From DRPG01 sp964655065 (GTDB lineage Bacteria > Myxococcota_A > UBA796 > GCA-2862545), in contig CAZZLC010000007.1 in assembly GCA_964655065.1 (NCBI GenBank), forward strand, positions 123,044-187,043: a stretch of 64,000 bases of DNA, written 5' to 3'. Both the position numbers and the translations under genes were made by a program. Positions 42,551-51,023 of the stretch are shown here, piece by piece. Below the pieces are notes generated by a model. That model was not told the origin of the DNA and searched no databases. It saw nothing but the letters and a program-made list of their open reading frames with translations. Positions within the stretch are counted from its first letter, which is position 1. Every line of letters begins with the position of its first letter.

Positions 42551-44198
42551 GCTGTCGCACCACGGTGAGATGCTGGCGCGGGGTGACGTCCTCGACGCGG
42601 CTCTCCGTGCCGTCGGGCCAGCGGACCACCACCGCATCGACCTGCTCGACATCCCCGAGGCCCACGTGCGCCTGCAGCGGCGAGCCGGTGTACAGGCCGG
42701 TGCTTCCCGAGGTGACCCAGCGCACGTGGCTCTGCTCGCCGGCCTCCACCGTGATGCGAGCGCCCACGGCGAACGGGTTGGCGGAGCCGGGATCGCGCAG
42801 CTTCACGGCGAGCCAGGCCGCATCCGAGCAGCGCTGGAAGTGCAGCAGGTTCGACCGATCGAGCACGCGCTTGACGATGTCGAGCGCGCCGTTGCCGTCC
42901 AGGTCGGCGAGCACGAGGGAGCGTCCGACCCCATCGTCGTCGAGGCCGAGCTCGGCCGCGCGATCTTCGAACCGTCCGTCAGCGCCCTGCAGGAACATGG
43001 CGTCGCGCTGGGTCCGCGGGTCGCCGGCCCCCGGGTAGGCGTCCCAGTACCCGAAGACCGCGGCTGCATCGAGATCACCGTCGTTGTCGAGGTCCCCGAG
43101 CTCCGTGCCCCAGCCGAAGACCTGATCGCCGGGTCGCGCCCGCGCCCCCGGCGGTGACGTGGTGAGCGCGAAGCCTCGCGCGGCCGTGGCGTCGACCCAC
43201 ACGAGCCCGCTCGACGTCTCGGCGCTCTGGAGGAAGGTGATGCGATTCCACGACGTCATGAGAAAGTCGGGACGAGCATCGCCGTTGAGATCGCCCACCC
43301 CGATCCCCATGTCGTGGCTCCCCGGGTGAAAGCCCTCGGCCGTGCTCGCCACGTAGCGGCCGTCGGATCCGCGGCGGGCCATGGTCGACGGAACGCAGAG
43401 TCCGTCGTCGTTGGCCACGAAGAGCTCGGGAATCGCGTCGTCGTCGACATCGATCCAGGTGGACATGAAGGTCAAGCCGTCGTGCACGGCGTCAGGCACC
43501 AGGTGACTCGCGTCCTCGAAGGTCCCGGTGCCATCATTGATCCAGAGCACCGAGCGGTCGGGGAGGTGGTCGGAGCAATCGGGCTCGGCCTGCAGCACGT
43601 CGATGGTCGCGATGTCGCCGTAGGCGCCGACGAACAGATCCAGATCGCCGTCCGCGTCGACGTCGGCCCAGCTCGCGCTCTGGCTGCGGACGAGCGGTGA
43701 GTCGGGGAACCGGTCGTCGACCAGCTCGAAGACCCGCCCCCCCTGATTCAGGAGCAGCTGCGGCGCGTGGTTCCAGCCCGCCACCAGCACGTCGAGGTCC
43801 CCGTCGGCGTCGACGTCGGCGGCCGAGGTCGCGGCGGCGACGGTGCCGTCCACGACGGCAAAGGCGTCGTAGTCCCGGTCGAAGCTGCCTTGACCGGTCC
43901 CCCAGAAGGCCACGATTCCGTCGTAGGACCGGTCGACGGGGATGAGCAGATCGAGATGCCCGTCGTCGTCGAGATCCTCGACGAGGAGCGCGCCACCGGT
44001 CTGCCCGGCGCCTTCGTCGACGAGGGTGCCGTCCTGGCGGGTGGGCTCGAACCACCCGGCCTCCCGGGCCGAGGGATCGGCACAGGCCACCACTCCGGAG
44101 CCCTGCACCTCGGCCGGCACGATCTCGACCGGAGTGGCGGCGTCGTCACCACCCCGATTGCAGGCCACGAACGAAACGAAGACCGAAACCCACCGCAC
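42546..44198 (-). CDS. FG-GAP/VCBS-repeat lipoprotein with UnbV/ASPIC domain (CRTAC1 family)
   Basis: 550 residues. GTG 44198 is chosen: GGGAG is nine bases upstream, and 'MRWVSVFVSFVACNRGG' is then a lipoprotein signal with the acylated Cys. Seven Asp-rich FG-GAP calcium-loop repeats are visible ('DLDDDGHLDLL', 'DVDADGDLDVL', 'DVDADGDLDLF', 'DVDDDAIPELF', 'DLNGDARPDFL', 'DLDNDGDLDAA', 'DLDGNGALDIV'), predicting a seven-blade integrin-like propeller. The C terminus ('VVVRWPDGTESRVEDVTP') is the UnbV/ASPIC domain. Outer-surface calcium-binding protein of unknown ligand. Confidence 0.87.
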   Translation of the reverse strand: MRWVSVFVSFVACNRGGDDAATPVEIVPAEVQGSGVVACADPSAREAGWFEPTRQDGTLVDEGAGQTGGALLVEDLDDDGHLDLLIPVDRSYDGIVAFWGTGQGSFDRDYDAFAVVDGTVAAATSAADVDADGDLDVLVAGWNHAPQLLLNQGGRVFELVDDRFPDSPLVRSQSASWADVDADGDLDLFVGAYGDIATIDVLQAEPDCSDHLPDRSVLWINDGTGTFEDASHLVPDAVHDGLTFMSTWIDVDDDAIPELFVANDDGLCVPSTMARRGSDGRYVASTAEGFHPGSHDMGIGVGDLNGDARPDFLMTSWNRITFLQSAETSSGLVWVDATAARGFALTTSPPGARARPGDQVFGWGTELGDLDNDGDLDAAAVFGYWDAYPGAGDPRTQRDAMFLQGADGRFEDRAAELGLDDDGVGRSLVLADLDGNGALDIVKRVLDRSNLLHFQRCSDAAWLAVKLRDPGSANPFAVGARITVEAGEQSHVRWVTSGSTGLYTGSPLQAHVGLGDVEQVDAVVVRWPDGTESRVEDVTPRQHLTVVRQR

Positions 44199-44298
44199 GC
44201 GTGTCAACTCCCGTCTGGCGTCGCTGGGACCATCGGCCAAAGACGCGAGGACTGCTGTCGTATCGGCTGTACCCGCTCCGGGTGCGGATGCGCGTGCT

Positions 44299-44670
44299 TC
44301 AGGGACCCGGAGGCGAAGGCGGCGCGAGGATCAGGTGCTTGGCCGTGATGTCTTCGGGCGCCTCCTCCATGGGGAGCGGGCCCGGGTCGCCGTCGTGGGG
44401 ACCGCGCAGGTCGACCCGACGGCTCCGACACTCCGCGTCGTCCTGCGCGTAGAGGCCACGCCCACGCTGCCACAGGAAGTCCCAGTCCGTGAACAAGGAG
44501 AGCTCCTCGTCCTCGACGAAGAGGTTCTCGAAGGCGTCGGGAAACCGTACCCGGGGCCCGTTCCTCACCACCACCAGCCGCACCAGCTGGTCGAGGAGCT
44601 CCTCGCTCGCGTGGTCGTGAAACCTGGCGGTGGTCGTCTTCGGCATCGCCGCCCCCGGGTCCTCTGTCAT
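44299..44670 (-). CDS. Small acidic hypothetical protein
   Basis: 123 residues from ATG 44670; ATG 44646 ('MPKTTTARFHDHASEELLDQL') is an alternative. No family recognised. The sequence is hydrophilic, with an N-terminal amphipathic helix ('ASEELLDQLVRLVVV'), a central 'FPDAFENLFVEDEELSLFTDWDFLW' region rich in acids and aromatics, and a Pro-rich tail. No signal or membrane segment. It lies 22 bases after the He_PIG lipoprotein gene on the same strand, so is probably cotranscribed. Coding status rests on codon character and arrangement. Confidence 0.5.
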   Translation of the reverse strand: MTEDPGAAMPKTTTARFHDHASEELLDQLVRLVVVRNGPRVRFPDAFENLFVEDEELSLFTDWDFLWQRGRGLYAQDDAECRSRRVDLRGPHDGDPGPLPMEEAPEDITAKHLILAPPSPPGP

Positions 44671-44692
44671 ATCCAGGGCAGGGGCTTCGGGG

Positions 44693-46729
44693 CTACGGCT
44701 GCGGGATCTCGCAGACCACGGCGACCCGCCACTCACCGGGTTCGAGGGCGCGGAGCCCGATGTGAACAGGCAGCCCCTCGTAGTCGGGAAGCGCGGGCCA
44801 CGAGAACGGGTTCAGCGCCAGGGCCTCGATGTCGTCCTCGTACACCACCCCGGCGTAGTTGAGGGCGTCCGCGTCCTCGAGGAACGTCGACCCGCGAACA
44901 CCGGGATCACCGACGTCGACGCGGTACTCCCCGCCATCGGAGCTGAACTCGAAGCCGACCGCCCCGACCCCGTCGCCGTAGAAGCACAGGTGCTCTTCGG
45001 CCCGAGGCCCCGCGCCGTCGAAGAAGGCCCCCGAGAACCGCCCCTCCAACACCTGGTCGCACTCGACCCGAAGGCCTCCGTCGCACGCCTCGTCCAGGCC
45101 GACGAAGAGGTCGAACGTGTCGACGAACGAGGCCCCCAGGGCGTCGGTGACCGTGAGCTCCACCTCGTGACGACCCACCGCGGTGGTGTTGCCGGTGAGC
45201 CGCGAGCCCGAGACGGAGAGTCCAGAAGGGAGCCCGGTGGCCGCGAACTCGTAGGGCCCGGCCCCGCCGGTGCCCCGCAGGGGCGCATCGATGGTGACCA
45301 GGGGCTGCACCACGGGCAGCCCGGCCGCGTCGAGGCGGGGCCCCGCGTCACAGGTCGGGGTCACCGTGATCGCTCGATTCACACCCGTGACCGCCGTGAT
45401 CACGTACATCGTGCCCGCGTCGCGATAGTGCCGTACGGCCGGGTAGGAGCGCGGCGTGACGCCGAGCACCGCCGGCCCGCTCGACGAGAACTCGCTGTCG
45501 GCGCCGCCGAAGAAGAAGTACCGGTCCTCGTCGTGGTCCACGAGCGAGATGTACTGCCCGTCCAGGCCATCGACCGTCCACTCGATGGCGGAGAGTCCGT
45601 TGGGGACGTCGAGCTGGAACACCCGGTACCCGCGTGGGTCGTAGTACCCGCCGACCGGCCCGTCGTAGTACCCCTGCTCGAGAACGACGTCGACGGACTC
45701 GCCGCACGCGATCGGCTTCGGGTCGTACACCCCGAAGATCGAGGTGGCGCTGCGGCTCCGCCCGTCGCTCGTGGTGGCGGTGAGGTCGAGCGGCACGGTG
45801 ACCTCCTCGATGGCCGTACCCGACAGCGTGCCCTCCGCTTCGTCGACGGTCACCCAGTCCGGCAGGTCTCCGTCGATGGTGAACGTGATGTCGCTGTTGT
45901 CACCGTAGACGTCGAAGTCGATCGAGAACTCCTCGCCGAGGCGCACGGGGAACGGAAGCGTCTGCTCGAAGATCGGTCCGTCGCTGCACTGGACCTCGAG
46001 CCGGTACGCGCTCTCTCCGAAGGACACCATCAGGAGCGGCACGAGCCCCTGCGCCTCGAAGGTGGGGAGGCTCGGCAGGGTGCTCGGATCGAGCGTCACC
46101 GAGGTGCCGGAGCCCTGACCGATCCAGGTGCCGACGTAGTCCTCGCGCCAATCGATGGAGCCCTCGGGCTGGTTGGGGCGTTGTACCAGGATGCCCACCG
46201 TCGTCTCTGCGTCGACGGTGATCTGAACGCGCTGGTTGTCGCCCTGGGGCCAGGGGATCCCCAGCCACTGCAGGTTGGGGGTGGTCACCGCCTCCCAGAT
46301 CGGGCCGCTGCTGCGCATCGCGTTGCCGGTGAACTCGCCCTCGAGCACGTCCCCGCAGTCGATGAGCTCGGGCACGAGGTCGATCTCGAAGGTGGCGATG
46401 AACCGCTGCTCCTGCCCCGCCCCGTCACGCACCACGAACAGGGTGTCGTGGGTGCCGGCCTCGGCAGGAACGCCCGCGATCGCGCCGTCGGGCGCCAGCG
46501 ACAAGCCGATGGGCAGTCGGAAGTCCGGGTCGGTGTCGAAGGTGAGCGGCGGCTGGCCACCGCTCGCGCCGAGCGATGCCGCGTAGGCTTCGCCCACCAC
46601 CCCCGGGGGGAGGGCCTGGTTGGTGATCGCGATGCGATCGGGCTCCTCGAACGGAGACTCGGGAACCGCCTCGTTGCCACTGCCGCAGCCGACGAGAAGA
46701 AGTCCGACCACGATCGTCCACCAGTGCAC
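44693..46729 (-). CDS. Large lipoprotein with He_PIG-type immunoglobulin-like domains
   Basis: 678 residues. GTG 46729 has GGAGG four to five bases upstream, giving the lipoprotein signal 'MHWWTIVVGLLLVGCGSG'. At least three putative Ig (He_PIG) units are seen: 'LPIGLSLAPDGAIAGVPAEAG', 'DLPDWVTVDEAEGTLSGTAIE' and 'LPSGLSVSGSRLTGNTTAVG', all of the 'LPxGLxxxxxxxGxxxxxG' kind. Between them are domains with 'IACGESVDVVLEQGYYDG' and 'VECDQVLEGRFSG', each with a single Cys about 20 residues before a conserved Gly, perhaps repeated pre-peptidase-like sandwiches. Surface-exposed; function unknown. Confidence 0.72.
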   Translation of the reverse strand: MHWWTIVVGLLLVGCGSGNEAVPESPFEEPDRIAITNQALPPGVVGEAYAASLGASGGQPPLTFDTDPDFRLPIGLSLAPDGAIAGVPAEAGTHDTLFVVRDGAGQEQRFIATFEIDLVPELIDCGDVLEGEFTGNAMRSSGPIWEAVTTPNLQWLGIPWPQGDNQRVQITVDAETTVGILVQRPNQPEGSIDWREDYVGTWIGQGSGTSVTLDPSTLPSLPTFEAQGLVPLLMVSFGESAYRLEVQCSDGPIFEQTLPFPVRLGEEFSIDFDVYGDNSDITFTIDGDLPDWVTVDEAEGTLSGTAIEEVTVPLDLTATTSDGRSRSATSIFGVYDPKPIACGESVDVVLEQGYYDGPVGGYYDPRGYRVFQLDVPNGLSAIEWTVDGLDGQYISLVDHDEDRYFFFGGADSEFSSSGPAVLGVTPRSYPAVRHYRDAGTMYVITAVTGVNRAITVTPTCDAGPRLDAAGLPVVQPLVTIDAPLRGTGGAGPYEFAATGLPSGLSVSGSRLTGNTTAVGRHEVELTVTDALGASFVDTFDLFVGLDEACDGGLRVECDQVLEGRFSGAFFDGAGPRAEEHLCFYGDGVGAVGFEFSSDGGEYRVDVGDPGVRGSTFLEDADALNYAGVVYEDDIEALALNPFSWPALPDYEGLPVHIGLRALEPGEWRVAVVCEIPQP

Positions 46730-46941
46730 GAGCCCTCCACCTGGGCCAGTGTACCCACCGGACGGGCCCACCTGGGCGACCGAATTTCCATTGAGGGGGA
46801 GAGGGCCGAGGACACCGGCGCCCCGAAACTGACGCTACCGTTGCTTCCTCTCGGACCTGGCGGGGTTCACGGGCTCCGGTCCCCGGGCCTCGACCCTCAC
46901 CGCCCCAATGGAACTTTCAGCTCTGGAGAAGTGCGGCACGA

Positions 46942-47026
46942 CGGAGAGAGGGGGATTCGAACCCCCGGTGAGTTGCCCCACACACGAGTTCCAGTCGTGC
47001 ACCTTCAACCACTCGGTCACCTCTCC
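46942..47026 (-). tRNA. tRNA-Ser (GGA)
   Basis: 85 bases on the minus strand. The 7-bp acceptor stem GGAGAGG pairs with TCTCTCC (one G-U), the discriminator is G73, and the T arm GGGGG-TTCGAAT-CCCCC is perfect. The anticodon loop CTGGAAC reads GGA inside a 5-bp stem, and a long variable arm typical of class II serine tRNA is present. CCA is not encoded. It lies between the He_PIG lipoprotein and caspase genes. Confidence 0.95.
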
Positions 47027-47108
47027 GGGCGTCCAAATCGTAACCCGAGACACGCCAGTTGACGCGACCGTAGTGTCGGGGCACCTTCCCGCGTCGCCCG
47101 GAGCCCCG

Positions 47109-50100
47109 ATGCTGCGATGGTTGCTCACGTTCGTGTCCACCCTCCTCGTCCCTGCTCTGGCCGGTGCTCAGGAGCCCGAGAGTCGGGATCCCGAACGGTT
47201 CGCAGTCGTGATCGGGGTCGCCGACTACGACGATCCGCGGATTCCCGACGTGGCGAACGCGATCGCCGACGCGAAGGCCATCCGAGACTGGCTCACCACG
47301 GTGGGCGGGCTCACGCCCGACCAGGTGGCCCTGCTCCTCGACGAGGGGGCTCCCACCCTGACCGACGCCCTCGATGGCGAGCCTGTCGAGAACACCCGGG
47401 CGAACTGGCTCGAGGTGACGAACCGCTGGCTCGGCGAGCGTGCGCGCGCGGGCGACACCGTGTTCGTGTACTTCTCCGGCCAGGCGACGGCCGACGGGGG
47501 GCGCGCGGTGCTGTTGCCGCGGGACGCGCGTGAGCCGCTCCCCGGCGACACCGGCATCGATCTCCGCGCCCTGGGAGAGACGCTCGCGGGACTGAAGGTC
47601 CTCCCCGTGGTCTGGCTCGACACCTCCTTCGCGGGTAGGGGCGCGCCCACGGGATCGGGAGCGGCGACGCTCGCTCCGGATCCCCTGATCCCCTCGGCTG
47701 ACCGGCTCCTCTGGATCGCCGCCGACCCGAGCACCATCGCCCCCGAAGACGAGCAGGTGCCCCACGGCGCCTTCACCAACACCCTGCTGCGGGCGCTGCG
47801 GGGCGCCGACGGGCGGGCGGGAAGCACGGAGCTGCAGCTCGTCCAGTCGGCCATCGTCGAGCCCGTCGTCGATCGCACGGTCCGGGACCGGTGGCCGCTC
47901 GCGGCTCTCGGGACCCAGGCGGCCCAACGCCCCGAGGTGGTCCCCCAGTCCGGTCACGGCGACGTGGTGACGGCGCTCGCCTGGCACCCCGTCCGGCCCT
48001 GGCTCGCGTCGGGCGACGCCACCGGGGTGGTGCAGATCACCGACGTCGACTCCGAGCAGATCCGGCTGCGCCTTCCCTCTGGCCGCCGCGGGGTCTATCA
48101 GCTCGCCTTCTCTGCCGACGGAGAGCGCCTGTACGTCTCGGGGCGCGACGGGGTGCTGCGCGCTTGGCGCACCGCCGACGGCGAGCTCCTCTGGGAGCAT
48201 GCCGTCGGCCGCTTCGACCGTCTGGTGTCGCTCGCCGTCCACGAGGACGTCGTTGCGGTGGGCACGACGCGCGGCTTCGTCGTGGTGGTCGACGGCGTGC
48301 TCGGGACCCGCCGCGCGCGCTTCCGGATCGGCAAGGCGCTCGGGAAGTATGGCCCCACCGTCACCGAGGCCCTCGCGTTCACCCCCGACGGACGCCACCT
48401 CGTCTCGGCCGCCGACAGCGGTGTGCTCGCGTCGTGGTTCCGCGGCGACGAGCTTGGCAAGCTGAGCTACCAGCGCCGTTTACGCCGGTCCGGGCCGCCG
48501 ATTCGCGACCTCGCGCTGGTGGGTGACCGGGTGGCCATCGGACTCGGGACCGGCGACGTAGAGCTCGTGGGACTCGAAGACGGACTCACCTCCGCCGTCC
48601 TGCCGTCCACCGGCTACGCGGTTCGCGGGCTCGACCTGAGCCCCGACGGAGCGCAGCTCGCGGTTGCGGCCGGGGACATCCAGCTGTGGGACCTGGACCC
48701 CGACTCCGACGCTCGCCACCTCACCGTGACGGCCCCGACCACGGCCGTGGTCTGGGCGCCCGACGGCACGACCCTCGTCTCCGGCCACGACGACGGGGCC
48801 CTCGTGCTCTGGGACGTCGCCTCGGGGAGCGAGCGCGGCCGCCTCCCCGGCCAGGCCGCAGGAGTCCGACACCTCGTGTTCGACGAGGGGCTGCTCCTCG
48901 TGGCGGGCGAGTCGGGAGCCACCGCGTGGGACCTGGAGAAAGGCCGCCTGCTCCGAAGGCTCTCCACGGGTGAACCCAACGAGGCGATCGCCACCGTGCG
49001 CCGGGTCGAGGTCCCGGGCGCGGATCGGCCGTGGATCGTAGGCGGTGGCGATGCCGGCAAGCTCTACGCGTGGGACGCCGCGAACGGCGAGCCGATGCAC
49101 GAGTGGCCACTGGAGGCCCCCATCCGCGGCGTCGCCGCCACCAGCGACGGCGTCTCCGTGGCCACGGACCGCTTCGTCGAGCGGGTGAACCCCGAGACGC
49201 GTGCGCGCTACGCGACGAATGCCAAGAAGTCGATGCTCGGGGCAGAGGCCTGTGGCGAGGGCCTCGTCCTGAACAGCGAGAAGGGTCTCCGTCGCCACGA
49301 CCCGGCGACCGGGGTGCGGCTGACCCGCGAGGTGCGAGGCGGACTCGTGGTCCGCTGCTCGCCCGACGGCGACACCCTGGCCGTCGGGCGGGCCTCGGGT
49401 CGGGTCGACCTCTACGACGCCCGGGAGCTCGATCGAACCGGTCGCCTCGACCAGCCGCTGGGCAACCTCGCGGCCACGTTCCTCGGTGACAAGCGCGTCA
49501 CCGACATCGCCTGGCATCCGACCGAGCCGTTGGTCGCCACGAGCCGGATCGGCGACGCCGCCCGCATCTGGAACGTCGAGACCGAGCAGACGGTGCTCCT
49601 GCTCGACACCTTCGGCACCACCGCGATCGCCTTCGGACCGGGTCGCCTCGTGATCACCGGCAGCTCCGACGGGCTGATCGAGTTCTGGGACCTCGACACG
49701 GGACGGCTCGTCGCGAGCCTCCTGTCGTTCGGCGAGGACTGGCTAGCGTGGACCCCCGACGGGCTGTTCGACGGCTCGCAGGCCGGACGCCGCGACCTGT
49801 TCCGGTGGCGCATCGCCGACACGCTCCACCCTCCCTCGCGGTTTCACCGTGGCTTCTACGAGCCCGGACTGCTGGCGGCGATCGCGAGCGGTCGTCGACC
49901 CCGGGCCGAGCGCGACATCGCCAAGCTCGCGCCCCCGCCGAAGGTGAGCTTCGTGAGCCCCGAGGTCGGAGCCCAGGTCTCCGAGGGCACGGTGACGGTC
50001 GAGATCGCCGTAGAGGACCAAGGAGGGGGCCTCTCGGACCCCCGGCTCTACGTCAACGGGCACCGGGTGTCGACCAGCGGCGGGCGTGGGCTGGTGCTCG

Positions 50101-51023
50101 CTCCCCGGGGCCCCGCCGGTGAGCGATTCCGATTCCGCGTCGGCTTGGCCGAGGGCCGCAACTACCTTCGCGCCACCGCCTTCAACGCCGAAGGCAACTG
50201 GGAATCGCTCGGCGACGAGCGTGTGGTGGAGTGGACGGCGCCACCCACCGAGCCGCCCAAGCTCCACGTGCTGGCGGTCGGCATCGACGCCTACCGCAAC
50301 CAGCGACTCAGCCTCGACTTCGCCCGTGACGATGCCGACGCGATCGGTCAGTTCTTCGAGCCCGGTCTGTTCGGGGAGGTCGTGCCCTACGTCCTGCTCG
50401 ACGAGCAGGCCTCGCTCGACGAGATCCGAGCCGCGTTCGACCGTGTCGCCGCGGCGGCGGCCCCACGCGATGCGCTCGTCGTGTACCTCGCTGGCCACGG
50501 GGTGCTCGAGGGGGAGGTCTTCCACTTCTTGCCGTGGGACGTCGACGTCGGGAGCAGCGAGGCCATCACCACCACCGGGTTCTCCCAGGCCGAGCTCGGG
50601 GAGCGGCTCGCGAGCATCCCCGCGATGAAGCAGCTCATCGTCCTCGACGCCTGTCACAGCGGGGCGGCCAGCGAGGCGCTGGCATCGCTGGTGGGGCGTC
50701 GAGCGTCGCCGGGCCTCGTGCGCGCACAGACGCGACTGGCCCGCAGCACCGGAGCCTTTCTCGTCGCCGCGTCCACCGAGGCGCAGGTCGCCCACGAGAT
50801 CCCGGAGCTCGGGCACGGGGTCCTCACCTACGCCATGCTCCGGGGAATGGGCGAGGAGGGCCCCCCCGAGGCCCACGTGGATCGAGACGGCAACGTGACC
50901 GTCAACACCCTCATTCAGTACGTCTCCGACCTCGTCCCGGTGCTCACGGACACCTACCGGCGGCAACGCCAGGAGGTCGTACTGGCGGCCGAGGGCCAGG
51001 ACTTCCCGCTGGTGGCCCCATGA
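47109..51023 (+). CDS. Exported double-caspase-fold protein: pseudocaspase - beta-propeller - caspase (C14)
   Basis: 1304 residues; ATG 47109 has GGAG five bases upstream and opens a signal peptide ('MLRWLLTFVSTLLVPALAGA'). Residues about 25-270 are a caspase-like fold ('RFAVVIGVADYDDPRIPDVAN') whose catalytic positions are changed: 'YFSGQA' has Gln125 for His and 'WLDTSFAG' has Ser173 for Cys. WD40-like blades occupy about 285-900 ('ALAWHPVRPWLASGDATGVVQ' and others). A short Ig-like segment ('VSFVSPEVGAQVSEGTVTV') leads to the C-terminal caspase with intact dyad His1130 ('YLAGHG') and Cys1182 ('LDACHSG'). Arg/Lys-specific periplasmic proteolysis is expected from metacaspase-like relatives. 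It is coupled to the next gene by ATGA. Confidence 0.88.
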   Translation: MLRWLLTFVSTLLVPALAGAQEPESRDPERFAVVIGVADYDDPRIPDVANAIADAKAIRDWLTTVGGLTPDQVALLLDEGAPTLTDALDGEPVENTRANWLEVTNRWLGERARAGDTVFVYFSGQATADGGRAVLLPRDAREPLPGDTGIDLRALGETLAGLKVLPVVWLDTSFAGRGAPTGSGAATLAPDPLIPSADRLLWIAADPSTIAPEDEQVPHGAFTNTLLRALRGADGRAGSTELQLVQSAIVEPVVDRTVRDRWPLAALGTQAAQRPEVVPQSGHGDVVTALAWHPVRPWLASGDATGVVQITDVDSEQIRLRLPSGRRGVYQLAFSADGERLYVSGRDGVLRAWRTADGELLWEHAVGRFDRLVSLAVHEDVVAVGTTRGFVVVVDGVLGTRRARFRIGKALGKYGPTVTEALAFTPDGRHLVSAADSGVLASWFRGDELGKLSYQRRLRRSGPPIRDLALVGDRVAIGLGTGDVELVGLEDGLTSAVLPSTGYAVRGLDLSPDGAQLAVAAGDIQLWDLDPDSDARHLTVTAPTTAVVWAPDGTTLVSGHDDGALVLWDVASGSERGRLPGQAAGVRHLVFDEGLLLVAGESGATAWDLEKGRLLRRLSTGEPNEAIATVRRVEVPGADRPWIVGGGDAGKLYAWDAANGEPMHEWPLEAPIRGVAATSDGVSVATDRFVERVNPETRARYATNAKKSMLGAEACGEGLVLNSEKGLRRHDPATGVRLTREVRGGLVVRCSPDGDTLAVGRASGRVDLYDARELDRTGRLDQPLGNLAATFLGDKRVTDIAWHPTEPLVATSRIGDAARIWNVETEQTVLLLDTFGTTAIAFGPGRLVITGSSDGLIEFWDLDTGRLVASLLSFGEDWLAWTPDGLFDGSQAGRRDLFRWRIADTLHPPSRFHRGFYEPGLLAAIASGRRPRAERDIAKLAPPPKVSFVSPEVGAQVSEGTVTVEIAVEDQGGGLSDPRLYVNGHRVSTSGGRGLVLAPRGPAGERFRFRVGLAEGRNYLRATAFNAEGNWESLGDERVVEWTAPPTEPPKLHVLAVGIDAYRNQRLSLDFARDDADAIGQFFEPGLFGEVVPYVLLDEQASLDEIRAAFDRVAAAAAPRDALVVYLAGHGVLEGEVFHFLPWDVDVGSSEAITTTGFSQAELGERLASIPAMKQLIVLDACHSGAASEALASLVGRRASPGLVRAQTRLARSTGAFLVAASTEAQVAHEIPELGHGVLTYAMLRGMGEEGPPEAHVDRDGNVTVNTLIQYVSDLVPVLTDTYRRQRQEVVLAAEGQDFPLVAP

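Noticed and set aside
44204..44212. TTGACA upstream of the FG-GAP lipoprotein start on its strand
   Set aside because: It lies between the Shine-Dalgarno and the start codon, so cannot be the -35 for this gene.
46908..47108. N-terminal extension of the caspase gene back to 46908
   Set aside because: The extension reads through the tRNA-Ser gene; ATG 47109 has a ribosome site and a signal peptide.
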